Numbered from the stretch's first letter, positions 20,828-30,048 are shown. The stretch: DNA of 64,000 nucleotides from an uncultured Paracoccaceae bacterium (GCA_913060475.1 CAJXSD010000007.1:1-64000); one strand, 5' to 3'. The notes: a model not told the origin generated them from the sequence alone. Made by a program: numbers and translations.

Positions 20828-21742
20828 ATCCATCGCGGCCACGACATCATCGGTATGGGTATAGGTCACGCCATGCCCTGCACCCGCCATAATGTGATGG
20901 GTGACATTCGGGTTCCAGGCAGACAGCCGATCCTTGCACGACAACGGGATGACATCGTCACATTCGCCCCACACTGCGATCACGCGGGTGTGTGCATCCC
21001 GCAATCTGTTATGGTCCTGTTCCGTGGTGGCCGACAGGGCCCCGCGAATGGATGCCAAAACCGACGGGATGAAACCACGGTACAGCAATTCCCTCTGTTG
21101 ACGATCAATGATAAAGGGAACCGAACTGGGCAAGGGACGCTCGGCCTGGGTGCCGTGCAGGTGTTGACGCGGATATCCAAGCGCAAACAACCATGGCCCA
21201 ACAACCGGCACGCGCAGACAAAATTTGGTCAAGGCCCCCAATTCATGCCCCATTCCCGCAGGCGCCAGTAACACCAATGTCTTGATCCGGTCAGGGTGAT
21301 CCGCGGCAAAGGCCGTCACCACCCATCCCCCCATGGAATAGCCCACCAAATCAAACTGGCCCTCAATCCCCAGCGCGTCCAGTAATTCCAACAGGTTCTG
21401 GGTGAAAAAACTGCGGCCTTGGGGGACCGATGGACGATCAGAATATCCCCGTCCGAAATGATCATAGGTCAGCACCCGATACCCCTGCGCGACCAAACGG
21501 TCGGCCACCCCTTCGAACACGAATGACGGGGTGGTTAACCCATGAACGCAGACGGCCAAGGGGCCATTTTCGGGGCCATAAAACCGGTAGTGTACCGTCC
21601 CATGGCGCAGGTTTACAAATTCACCCGGTGCGTCCGCACGCGCCGCCGCATCCATTGGCAAACGCCGATATTCGCGCCATTTGGGATAGGCCGCCAAACC
21701 CGCAACACCTGCCAAACAGGCCCCTAGAATGATATCAAGCAT
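20813..21742 (-). CDS. Alpha/beta hydrolase, N-terminally membrane-anchored
   Basis: Serine hydrolase of 309 residues with unknown substrate. The nucleophile elbow is GYSMGGW with Ser136; the acid is likely the aspartate in WGECDDVIPL and the base the histidine in GAGHGVTYTH. An oxyanion-loop CVHGLTTPSF is also present. The N-terminus MLDIILGACLAGVAGLAAYP is a probable single membrane anchor. Its start overlaps the ornithine cyclodeaminase family gene by 8 bases, so it belongs to the HAD-OCD-hydrolase leftward operon. Confidence 0.87.
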   Translation of the reverse strand: MLDIILGACLAGVAGLAAYPKWREYRRLPMDAAARADAPGEFVNLRHGTVHYRFYGPENGPLAVCVHGLTTPSFVFEGVADRLVAQGYRVLTYDHFGRGYSDRPSVPQGRSFFTQNLLELLDALGIEGQFDLVGYSMGGWVVTAFAADHPDRIKTLVLLAPAGMGHELGALTKFCLRVPVVGPWLFALGYPRQHLHGTQAERPLPSSVPFIIDRQQRELLYRGFIPSVLASIRGALSATTEQDHNRLRDAHTRVIAVWGECDDVIPLSCKDRLSAWNPNVTHHIMAGAGHGVTYTHTDDVVAAMDLRGR

Positions 21743-22649
21743 GTTTTTTCCGATACGCGTTCAGAACATAGGCCGCAGTCATCAAATCCAAATGCGCCCC
21801 CCCGCCATTTTTGAACAGCGTGATTTGATCATCACTGTCACGATGAAACAGGTCGGGCGCATAATAATCTGCCACGATATCATTGGCCGAAATCACCCCA
21901 TTCGCAATCGGGATTTTCAATTCGCCAATGTGGTCGACCGTGGTGTCCAGGCTGTCGACAAAAATATCCGCGCGCTGCAGCGCCAAATCGTCCGCTTCGC
22001 GCATGTCGGGGCGATAGGCGCCGATCAGGTCCAAATGCTGACCGGGCTGCAGCCACGCGCCCTGGATCAGGGGATCTGTGGTCATCGTAGCGCTGGTTAT
22101 GATATCCGCTTGGGCCACGGCGGTTTCCAGATCGGTGCAGGCCGTGGTGCGGTCAAATTCAGCGGCAAAGCGCTGTGCCGCATCCGGCGAACGGTTCCAC
22201 ACCAAAAATTCAGCATCCGGAAAACCCGCGCCATAGGCCGCACGCAACGACCGGCCCACTGTGCCGGCCCCAACGATCAGAATTGTGCGGCTGTCCCGAC
22301 GGGCCAAACGCAGCGCCGCGCACAGGCTGTCGCCCGCGGTTTTCCATTTGGTGATCAGGTGGAAATCGATCAATGCGTCAAGTTCGCCAGTGTCATTGGA
22401 ATAAAGCGTCACGCCACCATTGATCATGGGCCGCCCTTGGGTCGGATTATCCGGGAACACGGTGGCCGATTTCACGGCCAACCCCAACCCGTCAATCCAA
22501 GCCGCACGGTTTAACAACGTATCTTTGCCGCGGTATAAAAATGTGTCCGCAATTTCCGCCTTGGGCAGGGTATGACCATCGCGCAGAGCTTGGGCCAAGG
22601 CCAGCCAATCCATAACCTGTTCGCCGTCTTGAAATGAAATCTGTTCCAT
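21735..22649 (-). CDS. Ornithine cyclodeaminase / mu-crystallin family protein
   Basis: NAD(P)-binding protein of 304 residues. It shows the family substrate region GGVTLYSNDTGELDALIDFHLITKWKT in part, an NAD-binding glycine motif (ILIVGAGTVGRSLRAAY) and VWNRSPDAAQRFA. Family members include ornithine cyclodeaminase, alanine dehydrogenase and ketimine reductases, so the exact reaction cannot be fixed. The ATG at 22649 overlaps the TAA of the HAD gene as TAATG; the upstream frame to 22703 lies within the HAD coding sequence and is rejected. Confidence 0.85.
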   Translation of the reverse strand: MEQISFQDGEQVMDWLALAQALRDGHTLPKAEIADTFLYRGKDTLLNRAAWIDGLGLAVKSATVFPDNPTQGRPMINGGVTLYSNDTGELDALIDFHLITKWKTAGDSLCAALRLARRDSRTILIVGAGTVGRSLRAAYGAGFPDAEFLVWNRSPDAAQRFAAEFDRTTACTDLETAVAQADIITSATMTTDPLIQGAWLQPGQHLDLIGAYRPDMREADDLALQRADIFVDSLDTTVDHIGELKIPIANGVISANDIVADYYAPDLFHRDSDDQITLFKNGGGAHLDLMTAAYVLNAYRKKHA

Positions 22650-23266
22650 TATGCTGCCTCTTGCGGTGTTAATAATCCATGTTGGATCAGGCAATCGGCC
22701 CAACCCTGCGGTGTTTCAAACAGGTGTGTGTGCCAGCCACGATCCCGCGCTGTTGCGATGTTATCGGCCAAATCATCGGCAAACAACAGGTCAGCCCCCT
22801 GCAATCCGCTGTCGGTTTCCAATGCGGCATAGATGTCATGATCCGGCTTGATCAGCCCCAGACGACCCGAGATATAGGCACGGTCAAATTCCAACAAAAA
22901 CGGATACCTCTGCGCTGCAATGTCAAAGGTATCTCGGCCAAAATTCGACAGGGCGAACACGGGTATACCCCGCGCCCGTAACGCCCGCAGCAACCGTACC
23001 GAATGGGGGATTTCGGGTTCGACCATATCGGCCCAATGATCGCGCCACATCCGACATTCATCGGCCCATTGGGGATAATCGCGGATCATGGCCTGCACCA
23101 CGGCATCCAAACTTTCGCCGCGGTCCAATTCTTTGTTATAGTCAAAGACGGGCACCCGATCGAAAAATGCACGTCTGCGCGGTGCACCGATCAAACGATC
23201 GTATACCCCCAAGGGGTTCCACGAAATCAAAACGTTCCCAATATCAAATACGACCGCCTTGACCAT
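22649..23266 (-). CDS. HAD superfamily hydrolase (class IA)
   Basis: Phosphatase of the haloacid dehalogenase superfamily, 205 residues. Motifs are FDIGNVLI with nucleophile Asp8, FALSNFGRDTF (motif II Ser), the lysine in GLIKPDHDIYA (motif III) and LLFADDLADN (motif IV acids). The DxGN variant of motif I is like that of E. coli YihX, an alpha-D-glucose-1-phosphate phosphatase, but the substrate here is not determined. It is the first gene of a three-gene leftward unit and starts 20 bases downstream of sthA. Confidence 0.88.
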   Translation of the reverse strand: MVKAVVFDIGNVLISWNPLGVYDRLIGAPRRRAFFDRVPVFDYNKELDRGESLDAVVQAMIRDYPQWADECRMWRDHWADMVEPEIPHSVRLLRALRARGIPVFALSNFGRDTFDIAAQRYPFLLEFDRAYISGRLGLIKPDHDIYAALETDSGLQGADLLFADDLADNIATARDRGWHTHLFETPQGWADCLIQHGLLTPQEAA

Positions 23267-23286
23267 GTGTCCCCCTTGGATTGATG

Positions 23287-24729
23287 TTATTTTTTCTTGG
23301 CCTTTTTGGCATCAACCTTGAATTCTTGGGGTATGGGCATTCGGTTAAATGCATCTAACCCCGCGATTTTATAGGCTTCGGCCAGTGTAGGATAGTTAAA
23401 GGTGTTTTCGATGAAATAATCAACCGTCCCCTTTAGGTTCATCACGGCCTGCCCGATGTGGATCAATTCGGTGGCACCTTCGCCGACGATTTGTACGCCC
23501 AACAACCGGCGGGTTTTCAGGCTGACCAGCATTTTCAGCATGCCGTGTTCCACGCCCATAATATGCCCGCGCGATGTTTCCCGAAACCGGGCCACGCCCA
23601 CTTCGTAGGCGATGTCGCGTTCTTTCAGTTCCTCCTCTGACATGCCGCAGGTGGAAATTTCAGGAACGGAATAAATGCCATAGGGGAACCATGGGCTTTC
23701 TTTTAATGTCGGGGTGTCCAAGGCATGACAGGCGGCGATACGGCCCTGTTGCAGCGATGTTGACGCCAAACTGGGGTGGCCAATCACATCACCCGTTGCA
23801 TAGATATGCGGCACCTTGGTTTGATATGTGGCGCGATCCACCTCAATCCGGCCGCGGTGGTCCGTTTCGACACCCACCGACTGCAAATTCAGTTTTTGCG
23901 TGGCCCCCATGCGACCGGCGGCAAATAACAACATTTCAGATCGCACATGGCGGCCATTTTCTAACGATACCTCAACATGGGTGCCGCCATCTTCGATTTT
24001 TTCGACCCCCGACCCCAACCGCAGATCAACGCCATTTTCCGCGATATGATGGGCAAATTCGCGAATGGTACCGGTGTCGATGAAATCCAGAAAACTGTCG
24101 CGCGGTTCGATCAATGTCACACGAATATCCAGCGCGGCGAACATGGTGGCATATTCAACGCCAATGACGCCCGCCCCAATCACGGTCAGCGATCGTGGCA
24201 GATGATCAATTTCCAGAAATTCGTCACTGTCCAGAATGGTTGTGCCGTTGAATGGCACCCAGTCAGGGCGGAATGTTTTTGTGCCCGTTGCGATCAGGAA
24301 TTTATCCGCTGTTAGGCGCGTAGCTTCGCCGGCTTCGGTGGAAACGCACAATTCGTTTGGACCCTCAAACCGCGCCAATCCCAGCAGCGTTTCGACATAA
24401 TTGCGGTTGAACTGGTGTTCCAGCACGTCCACTTCGTAATCCAGTGTCTTGTGCAACCGCGCCTTTAGATCTTCGGCGACAATCGCATCCTTGACGCGAT
24501 AGGATCGGCCGTAAAAACTGCGTTCGCGCCAACCGGTCAGGTTCAACACCGTTTCGCGCAGGGTTTTTGACGGGATCGTGCCGGTGTGAACCGATACGCC
24601 GCCCAAGCGGTCTTTGCGGTCCACAACCAACACGCGGCGTTTTAATTTACCGGCCTGAATGGCGGCTGCGCGACCCGATGGGCCGCTGCCGATCACGACC
24701 AAATCATAATGGGGCAGTGTTTCTGTCAT
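23287..24729 (-). CDS. sthA: Soluble (Si-specific) pyridine nucleotide transhydrogenase
   Basis: Flavoprotein that reoxidises NADPH with NAD. The 480 residues have the FAD motif VVIGSGPSGRAAAIQAGKL, then GGVSVHTGTIPSKTLRE, where the usual disulfide cysteines of the pyridine disulfide-reductase fold are absent, a hallmark of SthA, then the NAD motif VIGAGVIGVEYATMF, YATGDVIGHPSLAS and the dimer-interface end FNYPTLAEAYK. A lysine-rich tail closes the protein. Together with the GSH-dependent formaldehyde enzymes nearby it points to redox balancing, but linkage is only by position. Confidence 0.93.
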   Translation of the reverse strand: MTETLPHYDLVVIGSGPSGRAAAIQAGKLKRRVLVVDRKDRLGGVSVHTGTIPSKTLRETVLNLTGWRERSFYGRSYRVKDAIVAEDLKARLHKTLDYEVDVLEHQFNRNYVETLLGLARFEGPNELCVSTEAGEATRLTADKFLIATGTKTFRPDWVPFNGTTILDSDEFLEIDHLPRSLTVIGAGVIGVEYATMFAALDIRVTLIEPRDSFLDFIDTGTIREFAHHIAENGVDLRLGSGVEKIEDGGTHVEVSLENGRHVRSEMLLFAAGRMGATQKLNLQSVGVETDHRGRIEVDRATYQTKVPHIYATGDVIGHPSLASTSLQQGRIAACHALDTPTLKESPWFPYGIYSVPEISTCGMSEEELKERDIAYEVGVARFRETSRGHIMGVEHGMLKMLVSLKTRRLLGVQIVGEGATELIHIGQAVMNLKGTVDYFIENTFNYPTLAEAYKIAGLDAFNRMPIPQEFKVDAKKAKKK

Positions 24730-24767
24730 TTACGTGTTCCTATGTTTACATCAGGCAAACGGCGCAA

Positions 24768-25604
24768 TCATTCATCACTATAGAGCGCATCTGCGTGGAA
24801 CGTGATGTGGTCTTGCATAAAGCTGGACACAAAGAAGTAGCTGTGATCATAGCCCGGCTGCAATCTAAATGTGCCCTGATGGCGGCGTTCGGCGGCCGCC
24901 TGCATCAAGGCCTCGGGGCGCAGCAGGTCGATAAATTGATCATTCGTCCCCCAGTCCACCAACATTGGAATATTGCACCCACCAGCCCGCATTTGCACGC
25001 TGGCATCGTGCCGCTGCCAAGTGGTTTCATCATCGCCCAGATAGGCCGCCAACTGTTTACGGCCCCAATCGGCCCCCGTTGGATTTGAAATCGGCGCAAA
25101 GGCTGACACAGATTTGAACCGATCCGGCAACCCCATCGCCAGGGTCAGCGCGCCATGCCCGCCCATCGAATGGCCCGTGATGGATTGACGATCCAGATCA
25201 ACCGCGAAATGTTCGCCAATCAGGTTGGGCAGTTCCTCTGCGATATAATCCCACATTTGGAAATGTTTGGCCCAAGGATCCTGTGTTGCATTGACGTAAA
25301 ACCCAGCCCCCTGACCCAGATCATAGGCATCATCATCCGCCACACCATCGCCGCGCGGGGATGTATCGGGAAACACCAATGCGATGCCCGCCTGTTCGGC
25401 CCAGGCCTGTGCGCCTGCCTTGACCATGGCGTTTTCGTGGGTGCATGTCAGACCCGACAAATACCACAAAACTGGAACCGACATATCCCGCGCCAGTGAT
25501 GGCAAAAACAGACCAAAGGTCATGTCACAATTAGTAGTTTGGGAGGCGTGGCGATAAACGCCCTGCACACCGTCAAAACACTTGTTTTCTGAAATCGTTT
25601 CCAT
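24768..25604 (-). CDS. fghA: S-formylglutathione hydrolase
   Basis: Hydrolyses S-formylglutathione to formate and glutathione, the second step of GSH-dependent formaldehyde oxidation. The 278-residue esterase shows LSGLTCTHENAMVKAGAQ, the nucleophile elbow GHSMGGHGAL with Ser146, SVSAFAPISNPTGADWG and a catalytic histidine in GYDHSYFFV. All are family-specific. The matching dehydrogenase is at 28936-30048 on the same strand, separated by the AEC, mbfA, tetR and GNAT genes, so they are neighbours but not one operon. A 38-base gap precedes sthA. Confidence 0.95.
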   Translation of the reverse strand: METISENKCFDGVQGVYRHASQTTNCDMTFGLFLPSLARDMSVPVLWYLSGLTCTHENAMVKAGAQAWAEQAGIALVFPDTSPRGDGVADDDAYDLGQGAGFYVNATQDPWAKHFQMWDYIAEELPNLIGEHFAVDLDRQSITGHSMGGHGALTLAMGLPDRFKSVSAFAPISNPTGADWGRKQLAAYLGDDETTWQRHDASVQMRAGGCNIPMLVDWGTNDQFIDLLRPEALMQAAAERRHQGTFRLQPGYDHSYFFVSSFMQDHITFHADALYSDE

Positions 25605-25692
25605 ATCAAATCCCTTTCTCGTGTCGCAGATGCGAATTTATCCCATGGCTAACGCATAGCCGGTTTCCCGCGCAACCCATCAAACGGCATTT

Positions 25693-26628
25693 TCAGGAAT
25701 AAAGCGGCGTGACCCAAGCAATCACCATCGAAACGGTAACAATACTCAGCGCGGTTGAAATCAGAATACTGGCCGACACCCGTTGCGGGGCCACGCCATA
25801 ATGCTGCGCAATCATATAGATATTTCCCGCCACCGGCAGGGAACAGGCCGCAATCATCACCGCAGCTGCATAGGGATCAACATCGAACAGGGCCAGTGCG
25901 AAATAGGCAACAACCAGCGGATGCAGCACCAGTTTACAAAACGACAACCACCCCGCAACCTGCACCCGTTCGGCCGATTTACTGGCCAAGGATGCCCCAA
26001 TCGCAAACAACGCCCCCGGTGTGGCCGCCGATCCCAGCATCGTCATAAATTCATTCAGCGGTGCAGGAATGGGAATTTCCATCGCGGACCACGACAGTCC
26101 CAAAATGATGGACACAATCATCGGATTACGGATCAACCCCATAAACAGGGTGCGGAAAATCCCGATACTCATCCGGCCATCGCGCGATCCCACAATTATC
26201 ATGACGACCAACGATCCAAAGACCAGCAAATCGACGGCCAACACCATCATGACATGGCCCACAGCCGCCTCGCCCATCAACAGGGCCAACATCGGGATGC
26301 CCAGAAACCCGACATTGCCAATGACGGAACATTGCGCCTCAATCGCGGCCTCGGCCATCGGTTTTTTGCGAAACACCGCAACAGCCGTGGCCAAAACATA
26401 AACGACCAAAGACCCATACAGATAGGCCTGCATAAATTGCCAATCCAGCAATTCACCCAGCGACAGGTTCGATGAAAATTTGAACAACATCGCCGACAGC
26501 GCAAAGTAAAAGATAAATTTCGTCAGATAGGCGGTCGCCTCTTGCGTGAAAAACCGCGTGCGCCCCGCCCAATACCCAACGGCAATCAGCGCAAAGAAAG
26601 GCACAGTTTTCAGAAAAATATCATACAT
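25693..26628 (-). CDS. AEC family transporter (auxin efflux carrier type)
   Basis: Inner-membrane transporter of 311 residues with about ten hydrophobic segments, arranged as two repeated halves as in the AEC family; members export malonate, malate, other carboxylates or unknown organic compounds. Recognisable segments are FFALIAVGYWAGR at the start, GNVGFLGIPMLALLMGEA and CSLPVAGNIYMIAQHYGV. The substrate is not predictable. It lies 88 bases upstream of fghA and 48 bases downstream of mbfA on the same strand; co-transcription with mbfA is possible. Confidence 0.87.
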   Translation of the reverse strand: MYDIFLKTVPFFALIAVGYWAGRTRFFTQEATAYLTKFIFYFALSAMLFKFSSNLSLGELLDWQFMQAYLYGSLVVYVLATAVAVFRKKPMAEAAIEAQCSVIGNVGFLGIPMLALLMGEAAVGHVMMVLAVDLLVFGSLVVMIIVGSRDGRMSIGIFRTLFMGLIRNPMIVSIILGLSWSAMEIPIPAPLNEFMTMLGSAATPGALFAIGASLASKSAERVQVAGWLSFCKLVLHPLVVAYFALALFDVDPYAAAVMIAACSLPVAGNIYMIAQHYGVAPQRVSASILISTALSIVTVSMVIAWVTPLYS

Positions 26629-26676
26629 GCAGACAGGCTTATCACCTAAAAATTTGCCGTCAATCTATATTCGCAT

Positions 26677-27651
26677 CTAACCCGATCCAATCAAAACACC
26701 CGCGGCAAATACCATGGCCCCACCCAACACAACCTGAAACGCCGCACGGAAAAACGGGGTGTCCATGAATTTGTTCTGGATCCACGCAATCGCCCATAAT
26801 TCAATGAATACAATGACAAATGCTGTAATCGTCGCGGTCCAGAAATGCGGTATCAAATATGGCAGCGCATGCCCCAACCCGCCAACGGTTGTCATAACCC
26901 CCGAGGCAACACCCCGTTTCCAGGGCGATCCGCGCCCCGACAATGATCCATCATCCGACGCCGCTTCGGTAAAGCCCATCGAAATCCCCGCGCCAACCGA
27001 CGCTGCAAGCCCCACCAAAAATGTGGTCCATGTATCCTGGGTCGCAAAAGCGGTCGCAAAAATGGGGGCCAATGTGGACACAGACCCATCCATTAAACCG
27101 GCCAACCCCGGCTGCACCCAGGTCAGCACAAATTGCCGCTTGGCATCGGCATCCTCAGCCTCGGCATCGGGCGATGTGGACAGGCTATCCACCATATCTT
27201 GGGCATGGGTCGCATGATTGGTTTCCGCCGCCGCCAAATCGCCCAATAATTTCCGCGTCTGCGGATCTTGGGTCCGCGCAGCAGCCTGCAGGTAAAATGC
27301 TTCGGCCGTGCGTTCCATATGGGCCGCCTCGCCGCGGATTTGGTCCAATGTCAGATTGTGGGCCAACCACATCGGTTTGCGCGCATAAAATCCCGCCACA
27401 TGTTCGCGGCGGATCAGTGGAATCACATCCCCAAATCGCGCAGCATGCTGATCAATCAATCGACGGCGATGGCCATCCTCTTCGATGGCCATTTTTTCAA
27501 ATATTTCGGCCGTGTGCGGAAAATCGACACGCAACATCTGCGCAAAACTGCGATAGATGCGGGCGTCATCCTCTTCTGCGGAAATGGCCAAGGCCAAAAT
27601 TTCCTGCTCGGTCAAATCGCGAAACCGCCGTCGTCCCATAGAAAATCGCAT
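26677..27651 (-). CDS. mbfA: Membrane-bound ferritin / iron exporter MbfA (rubrerythrin-VIT1 fusion)
   Basis: Fusion of an N-terminal ferritin-like di-iron domain (about 1-160) with a C-terminal VIT1/CCC1-type membrane domain (about 165-324). Glutamate and ExxH ligands of the di-iron site are visible in SAEEDDARIYRSF, EKMAIEEDGHRR, HMERTAEAFYL and AAAETNHATH. In Bradyrhizobium and Agrobacterium, MbfA exports iron, protects against iron and peroxide stress and is repressed by Irr. An Irr-type element overlaps the predicted start of transcription here. An AAGGAAG ribosome site supports the ATG at 27651. The TetR-type gene is divergent. Confidence 0.92.
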   Translation of the reverse strand: MRFSMGRRRFRDLTEQEILALAISAEEDDARIYRSFAQMLRVDFPHTAEIFEKMAIEEDGHRRRLIDQHAARFGDVIPLIRREHVAGFYARKPMWLAHNLTLDQIRGEAAHMERTAEAFYLQAAARTQDPQTRKLLGDLAAAETNHATHAQDMVDSLSTSPDAEAEDADAKRQFVLTWVQPGLAGLMDGSVSTLAPIFATAFATQDTWTTFLVGLAASVGAGISMGFTEAASDDGSLSGRGSPWKRGVASGVMTTVGGLGHALPYLIPHFWTATITAFVIVFIELWAIAWIQNKFMDTPFFRAAFQVVLGGAMVFAAGVLIGSG

Positions 27652-27665
27652 AAGGGCTTCCTTAG

Positions 27666-27682
27666 TTTAGAATTATTCTAAT
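27666..27682. promoter_or_regulatory. Irr-type iron control element (ICE) upstream of mbfA
   Basis: TTTAGAA-TTA-TTCTAAT differs by one base from the TTTAGAA-N3-TTCTAAA pattern I know for Irr sites; the core TTAGAAT-T-ATTCTAA is a perfect inverted repeat. It lies between the mbfA -10 box and the ribosome-binding site, covering the predicted start of transcription, a repressor position. Irr regulation is inferred from motif and gene family. Confidence 0.7.
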
Positions 27683-27711
27683 ATAATAGGCGCCTGTGAT
27701 AAAACTTTCAA
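27683..27711 (-). promoter_or_regulatory. mbfA promoter
   Basis: On the minus strand a -35 box TTGAAA (27711-27706) and a -10 box TATTAT (27688-27683) are separated by 17 bases. The predicted start site near 27676 falls within the iron control element. Confidence 0.55.
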
Positions 27712-27734
27712 TCCCCCGCATCAGGTTCTATAGT
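27706..27734 (+). promoter_or_regulatory. Promoter of the TetR-family gene, sharing its -35 hexamer with mbfA
   Basis: On the plus strand TTTCAA (27706-27711) and TATAGT (27729-27734) are 17 bases apart. TTTCAA is the complement of the mbfA -35 box, so the two divergent promoters are back to back on one hexamer. The -35 match to consensus is weak on this strand. Confidence 0.35.
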
Positions 27735-27755
27735 CCCTAGCTGAAAGGACAGTCC

Positions 27756-28382
27756 ATGAACGCACCCCCCCCCACCCAGAAAAAAGGCCGCAAAGTCGAC
27801 CAAGTGTTGCAGGGTGCGCGTGATATATTTTTGACGCAGGGGTTTGCAAACGCGAATATGGATGCCATCGCCAAATTGGCCCAAGTGTCCAAAGCCACCG
27901 TTTACAGTTACTTTCCAGACAAACAGTCCCTCTTTATCGAGGTGGTCAAAAACGAATGCGCCCAGAAAACCGATTTCGCGCTTGAGGCAATCAACCACAA
28001 CGCCCATATCGAACGCGTTCTAATCCAGGCAGCAAATCACATCATCCGCTTTATGCTGTCCGATTTTTCCCTACGCGTGTTTCGCATTTGCGTGGCCGAG
28101 GCTGACCGTTTTCCCGAACTGGGCCAACATTTCTATCAAAACGGCCCACAACTTGGGCAACGCACCCTCTGCACCCTGTTCCAATCGGCCATCGAACGCG
28201 GCGAATTGGCAATCAAGGACAAAACACTAGCCGCAGATCAATTCATCGAACTGTGCAAAGCGGACCTTTGGGCGCGCAGCATTTTGGGCATTACGGCCGA
28301 ATTTGACGACACCGAAATCGAACGCGTTGCATCAGGCGCGGTCGAAACCTTTATGGCCCGATACGCAGCCCCAACATCATAA
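27756..28382 (+). CDS. TetR/AcrR family transcriptional regulator
   Basis: Repressor-type regulator of 208 residues. The N-terminal helix-turn-helix is clear: ARDIFLTQGFANANMDAIAK followed by VSKATVYSYFPDKQSLF. The C-terminal ligand domain resembles the AcrR-type group with a FRICVAEADRFPELG helix. The ligand is unknown. It has a GAAAGGA ribosome site and is transcribed away from mbfA; regulation of mbfA, of itself or of the AEC transporter are all possible. The 3' end overlaps the convergent GNAT gene by 6 bases. Confidence 0.9.
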   Translation: MNAPPPTQKKGRKVDQVLQGARDIFLTQGFANANMDAIAKLAQVSKATVYSYFPDKQSLFIEVVKNECAQKTDFALEAINHNAHIERVLIQAANHIIRFMLSDFSLRVFRICVAEADRFPELGQHFYQNGPQLGQRTLCTLFQSAIERGELAIKDKTLAADQFIELCKADLWARSILGITAEFDDTEIERVASGAVETFMARYAAPTS

Positions 28383-28871
28383 CCTGCGATACATCACCAA
28401 CGCATCCACAAACCCCTGCTTCGGGTGCTCAAACGCTGCAGGCAACCGTCCGACAATATCAAACCCATGGGCCTGCCAAATCGCAATCGCACGCACGTTT
28501 GTAGAGACGACAAAATTATACTGCATGGCACGAAACCCTAATTTCGGCGCCAATTCCAACGAATGTTGCAACATGCCCCGCGCAATCCCCATCCCGCGCG
28601 CGTCGGGATGGGTCATGTAACCACAATTACACACATGCGCGCCCCCGCCCGCTTGGTTTGCACGAATGTAATATGTCCCGACAACACGGCCAGCCACTTC
28701 CGCCACAAACACCCGTTTTGCAGCATCAAACCAATAGGCCAAGGCATCCTCACGCGAAATATCCGCATCCACGGTATAGGTATCGCCTGCCCGAAACACG
28801 GGCTCTAAAATCTCCCATACCGCCACCCTATCCTCAGGTGCAGCAGATCGTATCACAGGCCCTGTCATCAT
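28377..28871 (-). CDS. GNAT family N-acetyltransferase
   Basis: Acetyltransferase of 164 residues, substrate unknown. Motif A is visible as MTHPDARGMGIARGMLQHSLELA, preceded by VAEVAGRVVGTYYIR and followed by NVRAIAIWQAHGFDIVGRLP. The start is one of two adjacent ATGs (28871 or 28868). No good ribosome-binding site precedes them; the adh terminator T-tract ends ten bases upstream, so it may be poorly or separately expressed. Confidence 0.82.
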   Translation of the reverse strand: MMTGPVIRSAAPEDRVAVWEILEPVFRAGDTYTVDADISREDALAYWFDAAKRVFVAEVAGRVVGTYYIRANQAGGGAHVCNCGYMTHPDARGMGIARGMLQHSLELAPKLGFRAMQYNFVVSTNVRAIAIWQAHGFDIVGRLPAAFEHPKQGFVDALVMYRRL

Positions 28872-28880
28872 TTTTTGTCT

Positions 28881-28921
28881 AAAAATATCCTCGCCGAAGG
28901 CATTGGCGCGTCAGCGCCAAT
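28881..28921 (-). terminator. Intrinsic terminator of the formaldehyde dehydrogenase gene
   Basis: On the minus strand an 8-base perfect stem ATTGGCGC / GCGCCAAT with loop TGAC (28921-28902) is followed by a small GCC-TTC-GGC hairpin and GAGGATATTTTT. It lies 15 bases after the stop of the dehydrogenase gene. Confidence 0.65.
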
Positions 28922-28935
28922 ACCATTCCGACCAA

Positions 28936-30048
28936 TCAATAGACCACAACAGAACGAATGCTTTCGCCCGCGTGCATCAAATCAAACCCCTTGTTGATCT
29001 CATCCAGCGACAGCGTGTGGGTGATCATTGGATCAATTTCAATCTTGCCGTCCATGTACCAATCAACAATCTGCGGCACATCCGTACGCCCGCGCGCGCC
29101 GCCAAAGGCTGTGCCGCGCCAAACGCGGCCGGTGACCAATTGGAACGGACGGGTTGAAATTTCCGCACCTGCGGGGGCCACGCCGATGATGATGCTTTCG
29201 CCCCAACCCTTGTGGGCCGATTCCAATGCGGCACGCATGACCTGCACATTACCAGTGGCATCAAACGTGTAATCTGCCCCACCCTTGGTCAGGTTTACCA
29301 GATAGGGAACCAGATCGCCCTCAACCTCGGATGGGTTTACAAAATGCGTCATGCCGAACCGCTCGGCCATCGCCTTTTTGTCGTTATTCAGATCAACGCC
29401 AACAATCTGATCGGCGCCCGCCAAACGCAGACCTTGGATCACGTTCAAACCGATACCCCCCAAACCGAACACAATCGCGCGGCTGCCGATTTCAACTTTG
29501 GCCGTGTTGATCACCGCGCCAATACCCGTGGTCACGCCACATCCGATATAACAGACCTTGTCAAAGGGGGCATCGGGGCGAATTTTGGCCAGTGCGATTT
29601 CGGGCAAAACCGTATGGTTCGAAAACGTCGAACATCCCATGTAATGCAGGATCGGCGTCCCATCCAACATGCTAAACCGGCTGGTGCCATCGGGCATGAC
29701 ACCGCGACCTTGGGTTTCACGAATGGCCTGACACAGGTTTGTTTTCGGATGCAAACAATATTCGCACTGACGACATTCAGGCGTGTACAACGGGATCACA
29801 TGGTCGCCCACTTTCAGATCTTTGACACCTGGGCCAACCTCGACCACAACGCCTGCCCCTTCGTGGCCCAAAATGGCTGGAAACATCCCTTCGGGGTCAG
29901 CACCCGACAGGGTAAATTCATCTGTGTGACAGATGCCCGTTGCCTTTATTTCCACCAAAACCTCGCCCTCTTTCGGGCCGTCTAGGTTCACTTCCATAAC
30001 TTCAAGAGGTTTGCCAGCCTGCAAGGCCACTGCTGCACGTGTCCGCAT
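28936..30048 (-). CDS. S-(hydroxymethyl)glutathione dehydrogenase / class III alcohol dehydrogenase (GSNO reductase)
   Basis: Oxidises S-hydroxymethylglutathione, formed from formaldehyde and glutathione, to S-formylglutathione; the same enzyme class reduces S-nitrosoglutathione. The 370 residues show catalytic zinc ligands in [12 protein letters not shown] (Cys40) and GHEGAGVV (His62), structural zinc cysteines in [15 protein letters not shown], and the NAD motif [14 protein letters not shown]. Length is typical for class III enzymes. The ATG at 30048 follows a GGGAGA ribosome site; the frame extends further upstream without conservation. The product feeds FghA at 24768. Confidence 0.95.
   Translation of the reverse strand: MRTRAAVALQAGKPLEVMEVNLDGPKEGEVLVEIKATGICHTDEFTLSGADPEGMFPAILGHEGAGVVVEVGPGVKDLKVGDHVIPLYTPECRQCEYCLHPKTNLCQAIRETQGRGVMPDGTSRFSMLDGTPILHYMGCSTFSNHTVLPEIALAKIRPDAPFDKVCYIGCGVTTGIGAVINTAKVEIGSRAIVFGLGGIGLNVIQGLRLAGADQIVGVDLNNDKKAMAERFGMTHFVNPSEVEGDLVPYLVNLTKGGADYTFDATGNVQVMRAALESAHKGWGESIIIGVAPAGAEISTRPFQLVTGRVWRGTAFGGARGRTDVPQIVDWYMDGKIEIDPMITHTLSLDEINKGFDLMHAGESIRSVVVY

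Noticed and set aside
21729-22514. 261-codon open frame antisense to the ornithine cyclodeaminase gene
   Set aside because: Shadow frame of a well-supported gene; no start signal or recognisable domain.
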